A stretch of 60,000 bases of DNA, taken from contig RPFO01000015.1 of NCBI GenBank assembly GCA_009746045.1, positions 3,590,764 through 3,650,763 on the forward strand, read 5' to 3'. Of this stretch, positions 21,473 to 31,362 are shown piece by piece. The notes beneath the pieces are model-generated. The model was not told the DNA's origin. It worked only from the letters and a program-made list of their open reading frames with translations, and did not search any database. This DNA is from Mesostigma viride. Taxonomy: Eukaryota > Streptophyta > Mesostigmatophyceae > Mesostigmatales > Mesostigmataceae. A program made the position numbers and the translations under genes. Each line of letters starts with the position of its first letter. Within the stretch, counting starts at the first letter, position 1.

Positions 21473-23347
21473 GCTGTTGATCCTTGTCATATTCGCTCCC
21501 TGGACGAAGTCCTCATGACCCGTGAGGAACTTTGTGAGCTGGTCAAACAGGAAGGAGAGCTGCAGTGTTTTGTATTGCAGCTTATGGCTGACCCGGCATG
21601 CATCGATCCCCTCGTCGCTGCTCTGAACGAGATGGGCATAGGATTCACAACAGAGGAACAGGCCCGCTTTGATAAGATCATCGATTCCTCCAAGACGTTT
21701 GAGGAGCGAACACCTGCTTATCCCCCGGCCCGCGCTGTGCTCCATCGCATTCATCTCAAACCAGGTGCGGCACCCACACACTCACCAATGTATAGAATGG
21801 GCCCAAGCGAGCTCAAGGAGCTCAAGCAAATCCTCATTTCCCTGCTAAACTCTGGTCTGATAGAACCCAGTAATAGTCCCTTCTCCGCAGGTGTCCTTCT
21901 GGTCCCCAAGCCCAACGGCAAGTGGCGACTAGTTACGGACTACCGAAAGCTGAATGATATCACCATCAAGTCAAAATACCCCCTTCCTAGGATAGATGAC
22001 ATTTTCAACAAAGTCCAAGGTGCAACGTGCTTTACTGTCCTAGATTGTGCAGATGGCTTTTGGCAGTTGCGTATCGCTCCCGAAGATGGCGCAAAAACGG
22101 CCTTCGCCACCCCATTCGGCCACTATCAATTCAGAGTAGCAGCCATGGGTCTCTGTAATTCTCCTGCCAGCTTTCAGATGTTGATGAATGAAGTCATGCG
22201 TCCTGTCATGGGCACGTCTTTACTGCCCCAAGTACCTCAGGACCTCAAAGACCCAGATCCAACTGCTGCTCCTGTCCCCATTGCACCTCACAAATGGCAA
22301 TGCGCTGTACCATATATGGACGACATCCTCATTTATTCTCGAACCTTTGATGATCATTGTGAGGATGTACAAGCTGTTTTCGACATTATGGAAGCCAACC
22401 ATTTGTGGGCCCGCCGAGCCAAGGTTCGTGCTGGCCGAAGTGTACCATTTCTCGGCCACATCCTGTCCGATAAGGGTGTCGCTACAGATCCTGAGAAAAT
22501 CGCATCTGTACAAGAATGGCCTGTCCCAACGGACGTCAAGAGCATTCGAAGCTTCCTAGGAATGGCATCCTACTATAGGCGATTTATCCCCCGCTTTGCA
22601 ACCATTGCCGCTCCGATTAATCACCTCTTGAAGAAGGACGTGCCCTTTGATTGGACGCCGGAGTGCCAGCAAGCCTTTGACCTTCTCAAGTCCCGTCTGA
22701 CCACCGCCCGGGTGCTGATCTTGCCTGACCCCAGCAAACATTTTGTGGTGGCGTGCGATGCCAGCAAGGTGGCCATCGGCGGTGTGCTACTCCAGGACCA
22801 TGGAAACGGCCTACAACCGATAGAGTACATCTCACGCACTATGATTCCTGCAGAGCGCAACTACCCTGTACATCAACAAGAGCTCTTGGCTCTCGTTTAC
22901 TGCTGCCATACGTGGAAACACCATCTGCTGGGCGCGCAATTTGATGTGGCCTTGAGTGAGACCAATGAGGCAGACCTGTATCGCCTGATAATTCATACTG
23001 ACCACCGCCCTTTAGTACACGTGCTGACACAACCCAATCTGGTGCCCCGCATGGCCCGTTGGCTGGAATTTCTGGCCCAATTTGCCCCTTTTAAAATCCA
23101 GTATGTTAAGGGGGCTGAAAACATTGTCCCAGACGCGCTGTCCCGGCGCTCTGACTATTTCTTTTACTCTGACATGGACGTGCTGAATACCACGGTGGTC
23201 CCCTCTCCTATCCCAATTGTACCATCCTATGGTGCTACCCCGGACACCGAGGAATATCATGACTTATTTCATGTCCCCATGGCCCTGCCCGACTTGCAGT
23301 CCTATACTGTCATCTTGCGCCTGAGGGCAGGTCTATACCTCCGGTAG
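21473..23347 (+). pseudogene. gypsy reverse transcriptase and RNase H
   Basis: ATG at 21515. The Ty3-type RT motifs are all visible: VLLVPKPNGKWRLVTDYRKLN (fingers), FTVLDCADGFWQL (first Asp), FATPFGHYQFRVAAMGLCNSP and the YMDD box at 22313-22324 (residues 267-270). FLGHILSDKGV and the connection FLGMASYYRRFIPRF follow. Between the FQMLMNEVM helix and YMDD there is an unusual Pro-rich insertion of about 30 residues (22210-22305). The RNase H shows VACDASK, HQQELLAL, HTDHRPL and the terminal VPDALSRR. This enzyme would make the cDNA. The frame ends at 23345-23347 after a G-run slip into the integrase frame. Confidence 0.9.
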
Positions 23348-24806
23348 GGGGGGAGGGATCTGACCCAGAGATTCAAAAACTTTTGCGCGTCCCTCTGTGT
23401 CATGTGGCCAAACAGGTTTATAAACCTTTAGAACCTGTGGGGGAGCCCCTATTGTTCAGTAAGGCTGCGGCTGACGTTTTCAAGCCAAAAGCCGACACCC
23501 ACGTCGCCATGCCTGACTCTGACCTCGAGCGGCTGATTAGTCGTTTCACGGTAACCGAGCCAGAGGCACAAGCCGCTGTAGCTGCTCACCCCCAACGGAT
23601 GGGAGACTATCCTTGTCGGTTCGAGGGAGGTTTTCTGTACGTCCAGCTCCCGTCTGAAGCATGGAAATTGTACGTTCCAGCCTTATGTCGCCCATCCCTT
23701 CTTTACGAGCTCCACGACGCTGCTCTGGGCGGTCACAAGGGTTCCCAGCGCCTAGTGGAGATCCTCCCGCGCCGGTCGTACTACTGGCCACACATGCGTC
23801 CCGATGCCGAGGAATACGTTCGTACGTGCCAGTCTTGTCAGATTATGAAGCCCCGTAATACCGGGTCCCAAGCGGAGCCCCAAGAGATCCCTGACCCATT
23901 GCGCCCGTGGGACAGCATTATGATGGACTTCGTAGGCCCATTTAAGAAATCCCCTAAGGGCAATGCTCAGATCCTCGTTTTTGTGGATCGCCTTACTAGG
24001 CGCTGCCACTTGGTGCCATGTCCCTTGACCCTCACCTCCCGTGACTGTGCCCTATTATACCTGCAGAACGTTTTCAGATATCATGGTCTTAGCTGGCAGT
24101 TCATTGCTGATCGTGATAAGCTGTTCACTGCCTCTTTCTGGCAAGAGTTCTTCGCAGCCTTGGGCACCAAAGTACACCTTGGCACCGCCTACTACAGTTC
24201 GTCCTCCCATTTGGTTGAGCGTCTTAACCGTGTGGTTGAGGAGGCCCTCAAGCATTACGTGAGTAGTGATGGTGGTGATTGGGAGGATTACTTACCCCTC
24301 ATAGAGTTCTCCCTCAACAACTCTCCACATTCTGCTCATGGGATGACCCCCTTTCTGCTCGATACGGGACAGCACCCATTGACTCCCACGGATTTGCTGA
24401 CTGGTCCCCTTCTTACCCAGGACACACTCAAGCGCAGCACCATTCAAGGAGTGAATGAGCTGTAATTGAGTAAGATGGTTAAGTCCCATGAGAGCGCAGT
24501 GATCGGCTATCGTGCCGCTCGACAGAAGTACATGGCCCGCATCCGCGCCTCCCTTGACCGTCGCACTCCGCCTATTCAGGTAGGCGATCTTGTTCTGGTA
24601 GAAGGTCCCCAGCTCGGCCGTTTTGCTCACAAGGTCGAAGCTGATCTCAAGGTAAAACTGCGCCCTCACTTCCTAGGACCCTATAAGGTAGTGGAGCAGC
24701 GCGGTGATGTCACCTTTCGCGTAGCTGTCCCTGAAACATGGGGCACCTCGGTGTTTTCCACCGCAATCATCTCAAGCTCTACCAACAGAGCTCGTTTCAG
24801 GGACGG
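23348..24806 (+). pseudogene. gypsy integrase, up to the Copia2 insertion
   Basis: It opens in a new frame just after GTAGGGGGGGAGGG (about 23343). The zinc-binding part shows LHDAALGGHKGS and CQSC (about 23710-23840). The catalytic triad is DFVGP (about 23930), IADRDK (about 24105) and SHLVERLNRVVE (about 24205-24245). An in-frame TAA at 24463-24465 interrupts it. The GPY-type tail (HFLGPYKVVEQRGDVTFRV) follows, then a one-base slip near 24750 into VFHRNHLKLYQQ. The frame runs into GACGG at 24802, where Copia2 inserted. It continues at 50916 as REIPPAPLEHNP and then the chromodomain. Confidence 0.9.
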
Positions 24807-25423
24807 AGTTAACGTAAAAAATTCACGTTAGATGGATAGAGATTGTTACGCTCTTTCCAACGGCACCTTGAACGCCTCATTTGGTTAAGGAACGTAAAAG
24901 TTATGACGTTTCCTAGGCTGTGCCGACAGTACCCGGCGCGCCACTGTGGGCGCGTACGGACACAGGATGTACAAGTGTCACTATGATAGTCCGCAGGACG
25001 TTGACAGGACTTGTACAGGACTTGATGGTCAATTGATAGGTAGGCGTGCTGTAGCGCGCCAGGACCTATGAGACAATTGATGCTGAGCAGTGTACGGATA
25101 GGTCCACAGGACTAGCCGTATATGGACAATTGATAGATCTGCGCGCCAAAGGCGTGCCAGAGTCTGTGTAATCAATTGATTGACAGTTCAGCTGTGACAG
25201 TGCAGCTGAATACTTGGACGCGTCCCTAGCAACCTATATGTGTGACTTGGTAGCACCGGGACGCTAGTTCTTGCGTGCACGTTCTTTGGCACTGCGACCC
25301 TGTCGCCTGTGCTGCGTGCAGTCTTGGAAGTGACGTGACTTACGTCTGTGTTTCCCTTATTCATATTAAAGGCAACATTCCTGCAAGAACCATGGCGGAA
25401 TTCTGCACAACCCTCTCTCAACT
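24807..25423 (+). repeat. Copia2 5' LTR
   Basis: 617 bp. The second copy, after removal of a CACTA element, is also 617 bp. It contains several CAATTGAT and AGGACTTG repeats, and ATTCATATTAAAGG near the end. It is followed directly by CGTATTACTCGCC, which parallels CGTATTATTG after the Copia1 LTR. This is a candidate non-CCA primer site. Confidence 0.9.
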
Positions 25424-25448
25424 CGTATTACTCGCCTTTTCACGATCA

Positions 25449-26240
25449 TGCCGAATTCCTTCGACTTCCGCATTCCTACCGATGAGGAAGTAGCTGCTCC
25501 GCCGGCAAATCCATTACCGGCTCCACAACGTACCGCATGAGCCGCAGCCGGTTGCTGCGTCGTGGCAAGCTCTCGTTGACGAGGTCACGACATCACTCGA
25601 CGAATTGCATCGTCGACAGCAGGCAGCGCTCCCGTTGCTGGGAGATTTTCCAGAAAATCCACGCTTGCCGCAGCTGGTGCCGGCGATTCGTGGTCCATTG
25701 GACTCAATCCGGTCGATTCTATCGGCTTTTACGGTCCAGGTCCGCGGAGGCCTGCGTTCGGTGCACGAGGTCACCACCGCCATTGAGGAGGTGGATAACG
25801 CCATTTCGTCGCTCACCGGCTATCAGCGAAATTTACAAAACTGGGCTGCGACGCGCACGGGGGGCGCGCCTGTGGTCTCAACAAATTTGTTTCAAGACAT
25901 CGCGTTGCTCTCGCTGCTCACTCGCGGCGTCCGCACTCGCGAGCGCCAGGTTCTCATTAAGCTGGTGGCATTTCTGTCGGCTCTGCGTGAGTGGATCCCA
26001 GCTGGCTGGGAGCTTCTCTCCATCTTCACGCATCCTCTTCGCATCGTCGCGCGTCGGCGCATTGCGATTTTCATCCCGACGCAAAACCAGGCGAATACGC
26101 CTGTTTTGATCCACGCCGGCGCAGGTCCGGCTATCACGCCAGACATGGAGGACGCCGAGTTTGCGTACGAGTACTGCGACTTTCGTGGTCTTGACCGTAT
26201 TAAAACGTCGGCCATTTTTCCAGTGCTCGTCGGCATTTAG
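25449..26240 (+). pseudogene. Copia2 pre-gag ORF
   Basis: ATG 25449 (MPNSFDFRIP). A frameshift near 25535-25545 (stop in CGCATGAGCC) moves to the frame of EPQPVAASWQALVDEV, which is open to TAG 26238. The C-terminal half aligns with the Copia1 pre-gag ORF (see 2554-3670). It is helix-rich, with no recognised domain, signal peptide or membrane segment. It lies immediately after the LTR and about 125 bases before gag. An unrelated host-derived ORF is possible, but its presence in two elements makes a lineage-specific retroelement gene more likely. Confidence 0.55.
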
Positions 26241-26366
26241 ACGACACTTCGACGGCATTTCGCGGGGGCGGCGGCGACACCGGCGCAGGCGGCAATACTC
26301 GACAGTTTTGTACATACTTTGTTTTGCTGCTTTGCTCCAGTGTTCTAGGACAGCTTGTAGTGCATC

Positions 26367-27526
26367 ATGGCAGACGGGCGCCGTAGCAAGGGTGCCCCAG
26401 CCAGTGGGAATAATGGTGGTGCTGGTAGTGGGACAGCTCACGTAGATGACGTGGGTGTCACCGGTGAAATTACCAATGTACATCACAACAATAACAATAC
26501 ACAAGCTGTGCATGGATTTGACCTTACCACTCAGGGTTTATTAAATCATTTGACCTTACCACTCAGGGTTTATTGTAAATCAGCTACAACCTGTGACATC
26601 TGACTCCAAGCCTAAGCAGGCTGAAGAGTTTGTAGAAGGGCTGGAAGGGTTTCCTAGTTTGTACGGGGGTACCAACTACTATCAAATCTGGATAGGCAGC
26701 AGCACGTTTGGCAAGTGCACTGACCAGATCAAGGACCTAACCAGGGAATGCAAAAGGGCTAACAAGGCCTGGGCAGTATATGTAGCTGAGCTGAAGGAGC
26801 TGCTTGAAGACCAGCGCAAGAAGGTCGGCATCCATTGGCAAGACAAGTATCAAGGGTGGGAGGTCAAGGGGGCCGGATCTTATCCAGAATTTCCTTAACT
26901 ATTGCAAAATGGTTGAGGAAGGCAGGGCCCACGGTTTCAACGTGGCAGACAATATAGCCCTGACCAACTGGTTGAAGGTCTCTGGGCTGGATAAGGCCAC
27001 ACGTGGATCTCTCAAGGTCATGTGTGCTCCTCACTCCACCATGAAGGCCTACAAGGTCATCATCAAGCAGGCCCTCGAAGCTGAGGAGCTGTTTGACGGT
27101 GGGGTGCCAGCAGTGAAGGCAACCCATGCAGGTACGTGGGCGTACCCAGGGGGGCTCCAAATCGTCTGAGGCTGACAGAAGCCAAGGAGGGCGTAGGGGC
27201 AACCACAACAAGCGGAAGGCCAATCATTCACCCGACCCTGACGGGAGGTCACACTCCAAGTCGGTGTTCAGGCGGCCGGTGGGTGGTCATGCATGCAGCC
27301 CAAGCAGGGCAACGCATCTGACAACGGGGGCGGTGGCCAGGGCAAGTCAAAGATCCAATGCTACCTGTGCAAGGGGTGGGGGCACATCAAGAAGGAGTGT
27401 CCCAGCTTCAAGAAAACCCAGGGCCAGGGCAGCAACAAGAATAACAGCAACAAAAACAACAACAAGAAGTCCCAGGCAGGCCAGCCTTTAAAGGGCAGTC
27501 AACCAGAAGAAAACAACGAGCAGTGA
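26367..27526 (+). pseudogene. Copia2 gag with CCHC knuckle
   Basis: ATG 26367 (MADGRRSKGAP). The capsid region is split over frames (26593-26898, then 26880-27150), with breaks near 26560 and 26885. Recognisable pieces are EEFVEGLEGFPSLYGGTNYY, KKVGIHWQDKYQGW and ADNIALTNWLKVSGLDKATR. A basic linker and the knuckle CYLCKGWGHIKKEC (about 27358-27400) follow, then an Asn/Lys-rich tail. The stop TGA (27524-27526) is followed by CTG, and pol continues in the same frame. A 32-base duplicate (TTTGACCTTACCACTCAGGG region, 26516-26575) sits at the first frame break and is probably its cause. The role is capsid and RNA binding. Confidence 0.75.
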
Positions 27527-27663
27527 CTGTCTGAGGCAACCCCTACACACCTTAATTCACCCAAGGGGGAGGCCAGGTGCTCCAATGCAGATTTTATATC
27601 TGGGCAACAAGAGGGTGATCTCCAGTTTCAGGATGGCCCCAGGTCACCTGGAGAGGTACAGGT
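27527..27663 (+). CDS. Copia2 pol start (linker), before gag-only element 1
   Basis: In the gag knuckle frame after the TGA, LSEATPTHLNSPKGEA and onward is open to 27663. It continues without a stop at 30875 once gag-only element 1 is removed. No protease motif is present. Confidence 0.55.
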
Positions 27664-28496
27664 TGTCAGCGGTATAGACACTTATGCCCGAATAGCTAGC
27701 TGGATTAAGTGTGACCAATTATTTTTCAGCCGACGGTTGGGTTGCATCGCTACTTAATTGCACCCATCGTACGCCTAATTTATGGCACACTTGAATTAAT
27801 AGTTTAGGCTTGGGGCATGTTGTTGTACTGAACCGCACGGAATATTTTCTACTTTGTTATACGGACGATATGATGGACTAGCTGTGACGTCCGACAGTCG
27901 TACCACTTTTCTTTTACTGAGTCTAAGTTGATGCACCGCATGGGTACTTAAACATTTTTCCAATGCGTACCAATGTGGCGTTTAGTCCTGGCGTCGCGCC
28001 GCGCCGATTGCACTTGTAATTCTTACACCTAAGTTGAGCCGAGCAGCATGAGCCGCGCCACTAGAAAGAAATCAGATTTACATGGTAGAGTATAGTGGCG
28101 CCGGCGCTGCAACCTTGGTCCTTTAGCTTGTGCATGCATGTTATGCATGTGCTCTATGCATCCGATGCTCAGCAGTGCGCCGCCAGACATCTAACGGCGG
28201 ATATTGCTTGTTTCGTGACTTGTGCTTTGTGTGCAACGTAGCATATAGCTGTGACCCCTTGCTCCTTAGTTTTAAGCACTACTTGAGCAGCCATGGCAGC
28301 TGGCCTTGTACAAGGGCCGCTAGCTGGGATATTGGGACAATAAAGATGCGAATTATATCATTGAAATCGCCTCATTTTTGTTCACCAAGAGGAAGCTTCA
28401 AAAGACCGGAACTCTACTCCGACACCTGCAAAATATATAGGTGATTGGAAGTATAAATAGGAATCTGGTCAACACATTCTATAGAATATTTTGACA
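27664..28496 (+). repeat. gag-only element 1, 5' LTR
   Basis: 833 bp with a TATA-like GTATAAATAG at 28451-28460. The 104-codon frame inside it is repeated in the other LTR and is not treated as a gene. Confidence 0.9.
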
Positions 28497-28510
28497 TGGT
28501 ATCGTAAGCC
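28497..28510 (+). promoter_or_regulatory. primer-binding site, initiator-Met type
   Basis: TGGTATCGTAAGCC directly after the LTR. TGGTATC is the usual complement of the initiator methionine tRNA 3' end. Confidence 0.7.
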
Positions 28511-28617
28511 AAGTTCCGAATTGCTTTCCCAAGCCACGAAACGTCTACAAGAAGCGCCTATAAGGAGAAAAACGCCTAGTTGTCCAGCCTACTTTTTCAT
28601 AGGGTACTGATGAGCAC

Positions 28618-28845
28618 ATGGAGGGGCCTGATCAGCCAGATTTTGCCACAGTAACTATTGAATTTCAGGGGCGGAAAATATCAGCGTTTATTAACCCAGC
28701 AAAGGCGCAGCAGTGGACAGAAGAGATCATAAAGGGCATCAGAGAAACTGACCTAGATTGCCCAATTGACTATCTGTGGCTGAACACCCTACTCCTGAGC
28801 TATTTGAAGCATCTAAAGGAAGAAAAGGGCATTGTTTTCGAGTGA
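28618..28845 (+). CDS. small ORF upstream of gag in gag-only element 1
   Basis: 75 residues, ATG 28618. It reads MEGPDQPDFATVTIEFQG, then SAFINPAKAQQWTEEIIKGI, then a Leu-rich C-terminus. The pattern V-x-I-x-F/Y-x-G ... P ... E-x-I/L recurs in the small ORF of gag-only element 2 (42169-42447). I know no family for it. It lies 76 bases before the gag ATG. Confidence 0.45.
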   Translation: MEGPDQPDFATVTIEFQGRKISAFINPAKAQQWTEEIIKGIRETDLDCPIDYLWLNTLLLSYLKHLKEEKGIVFE

Positions 28846-28921
28846 GCTTTCCAAGGCGCATTTTATTTCACCGCTGCGAGTCTTTCTTTCCGCGCGAGGA
28901 GCGCCTGTTCTCTTGTACACC

Positions 28922-29869
28922 ATGAACACACGCAGTGGTGGTACGTCCAATACCCCACCTTCACGCGATGAGCTCCCAAGAACGAAGGGCGCGAAGGAGG
29001 TTGTAAAATACTTCCGCAGCATGACGCGCTTCGATCCTTTTGAAGACTACGCCACCTGGCGCGAGTTCGAGGATATGCTACTTACCGGGTGCGAGGCATA
29101 CAATGTCAAGGACGTCATCGACGGCACAGCCGACATGAACGACCCTGATGTGATTTCTGCCGAGAAAACGCTGCTCACACCCATCATCAGCCTTATGAAG
29201 GGCCGAGGGGCACGCGTGGCGCGATTGGTTACTGACCGACGTGCCAGCTCCGTGTTTAAGGCACTCCAGGCGGAGGTGAGGCAGCCCTACCAAACCGAGA
29301 GCTACCGACTGGCCAAGAAGAGCGAGATCCAACGTATTTCCCTGCAAGTGTCGAGCGAGACCTGCAACCAGTACTGGCAGCGTGGCAAGTTCCTCCGGCA
29401 GGACTTGGAGGACGCGGGCGAGGCGATGGACTGGAACGAGTGGCGCGATTGCATGATCAATGGATTACCGCCTGCGTTCCGTGCAGCCATGGCCGCCCGC
29501 CGCCTGCCGGGGATGACCCTGGAGCAGATCCACAAGCTGCTCCTGGAGATCTACGACATGCTGGTTTCCAGCGATCAGATTCCTCGACCCGGGGCCAAGA
29601 CCACCAACACAGGCAAGCCGCAGGACCCCGCTGCAACAACTCCAGGCCAAGCCTACGCCACAGGGGCTGAGCCTGAGAAGAAGGGCAAGCGCTGCAAGTT
29701 CTGTCGGCGACCCGGCCACATCGAGGACGAGTGCTGGCGGAAGAACCCATCCCTACGGCCCAAGGAGCGAGCACACGCAACACAGGAGCCAGAACCTATG
29801 CCACCTGGGTTTGTGTTCCACACCACCAGCGGCGACATGGGAGGAGACAACCTGGCGACCGTTCTCTGA
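28922..29869 (+). CDS. gag of gag-only element 1
   Basis: 315 residues from ATG 28922 (MNTRSGGTSN), with no break. A copia-type capsid region includes TWREFEDMLLTGCEAY, FKALQAEVRQPYQTES, YRLAKKSEIQRISL and WNEWRDCMINGLPPAFR. The CCHC knuckle CKFCRRPGHIEDEC follows (about 29689-29730). Near the C-terminus is PPGFVFHTTSG, which recurs as PPGFVFHTGVE in the gag of element 2. The protein should form particles and bind the element RNA. Its intact frame with no pol suggests the gag itself is under selection or very recent. Confidence 0.85.
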   Translation: MNTRSGGTSNTPPSRDELPRTKGAKEVVKYFRSMTRFDPFEDYATWREFEDMLLTGCEAYNVKDVIDGTADMNDPDVISAEKTLLTPIISLMKGRGARVARLVTDRRASSVFKALQAEVRQPYQTESYRLAKKSEIQRISLQVSSETCNQYWQRGKFLRQDLEDAGEAMDWNEWRDCMINGLPPAFRAAMAARRLPGMTLEQIHKLLLEIYDMLVSSDQIPRPGAKTTNTGKPQDPAATTPGQAYATGAEPEKKGKRCKFCRRPGHIEDECWRKNPSLRPKERAHATQEPEPMPPGFVFHTTSGDMGGDNLATVL

Positions 29870-30036
29870 GTTATTATACCCCACCTGGGTGGCTACAGGA
29901 AACGACATGTTTGACAACATGTTTGTGTATACAGCACGGGGGTGATTTACCGCAGGACAATCCAGCTGGACCTACTGTACCTGAGACATGTATTACATGT
30001 ATGCCTGTTGTGCTGAGCTATCCTGGCACGGGGGTG
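29870..30036 (+). promoter_or_regulatory. 3' noncoding region and polypurine tract of gag-only element 1
   Basis: 167 bases without an ORF, ending GGCACGGGGGTG directly before the 3' LTR. Confidence 0.55.
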
Positions 30037-30869
30037 TGTCAGCGGTATAGACACTTATGCCCGAATAGCTAGCTGGATTAAGTGTGACCAATTATTTTTC
30101 AGCCGACGGTTGGGTTGCATCGCTACTTAATTGCACCCATCGTACGCCTAATTTATGGCACACTTGAATTAATAGTTTAGGCTTGGGGCATGTTGTTGTA
30201 CTGAACCGCACGGAATATTTTCTACTTTGTTATACGGACGATATGATGGACTAGCTGTGACGTCCGACAGTCGTACCACTTTTCTTTTACTGAGTCTAAG
30301 TTGATGCACCGCATGGGTACTTAAACATTTTTCCAATGCGTACCAATGTGGCGTTTAGTCCTGGCGTCGCGCCGCGCCGATTGCACTTGTAATTCTTACA
30401 CCTAAGTTGAGCCGAGCAGCATGAGCCGCGCCACTAGAAAGAAATCAGATTTACATGGTAGAGTATAGTGGCGCCGGCGCTGCAACCTTGGTCCTTTAGC
30501 TTGTGCATGCATGTTATGCATGTGCTCTATGCATCCGATGCTCAGCAGTGCGCCGCCAGACATCTAACGGCGGATATTGCTTGTTTCGTGACTTGTGCTT
30601 TGTGTGCAACGTAGCATATAGCTGTGACCCCTTGCTCCTTAGTTTTAAGCACTACTTGAGCAGCCATGGCAGCTGGCCTTGTACAAGGGCCGCTAGCCGG
30701 GATATTGGGACAATAAAGATGCGAATTATATCATTGAAATCGCCTCATTTTTGTTCACCAAGAGGAAGCTTCAAAAGACCGGAACTCTACTCCGACACCT
30801 GCAAAATATATAGGTGATTGGAAGTATAAATAGGAATCTGGTCGACACATTCTATAGAATATTTTGACA
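30037..30869 (+). repeat. gag-only element 1, 3' LTR
   Basis: 833 bp, near-identical to 27664-28496. It is followed by the target duplication CAGGT. Confidence 0.9.
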
Positions 30870-30874
30870 CAGGT

Positions 30875-31362
30875 TCCTATGAAGACGTCCTTGACAGCTG
30901 GTGCAGCTGTAAGAATGTCTGACCCCATGCATCCTCGTGCTGGGCACGAGGGTGGACCTCTCATTTTGAGAGAAACCAATGTACAACCACAGAGGGGTGT
31001 GAAGGCCTCTGGTGGTCTACATGTGGTCCCTGCTGGCGGTCCAGGTGTTGGGCATGAGCAGGGTGACTCAGGCTCTGAGTCAAGTATGGATGGAAGTCAG
31101 CATGGTGATGCTGGACAACCTGACAGCACAGTCCAGACTGTGCCAGGGACTGCTTCCTCCGTGTACCAGGAGTTGGGTGCCCGAATCCACAACATGTTTG
31201 GGCATGCCACTTCTCTGTCAAACAACTTTGCCTTCCGTATGGGCAGGGCACCCCTTCTCAAGGCGTGCCAGCAAGCTGCCTCACAGTGTAAGTGCCAGTT
31301 GTCCTCCAACAAGCCCAGGAAATCACATGCCAAAGCTCTACCTCAGAGCATTGGTGATCTGC
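30875..31362 (+). CDS. Copia2 integrase, zinc-binding part
   Basis: Open continuation of 27527-27663. A Gly/Ser/Gln linker leads to IHNMFGHATS and PLLKACQQAASQCKCQ, the HHCC-type zinc-binding region. It aligns with LHHVFGH...CVCQ in Copia1. The frame ends in IGDL at the DIRS insertion. Excising DIRS gives CTGCAATGTGAT, reading GDLQCDIQHIRG, which lines up with GDIQVDIQHIRG of Copia1. Confidence 0.75.

Larger units (their letters stand above)
27664..30869 (+). mobile_element. gag-only LTR retrotransposon 1 (TR-GAG type)
   Basis: 833-bp LTRs (TGTCAGCGG...TTTTGACA) are flanked by CAGGT at 27659-27663 and 30870-30874. The internal 1.5 kb holds only a primer site, a small ORF, a gag and a polypurine tract. 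It has no protease, RT or integrase, so it must depend on enzymes from elsewhere. I noticed only two LTR-LTR differences (28312-28314 region and near 28471), so the insertion is young. Confidence 0.9.

Noticed and set aside
28130-28444. 104-codon ORF, found again at 30503-30817
   Set aside because: It lies wholly inside the two LTRs, and its duplication only reflects the LTR pair. No recognisable coding content.
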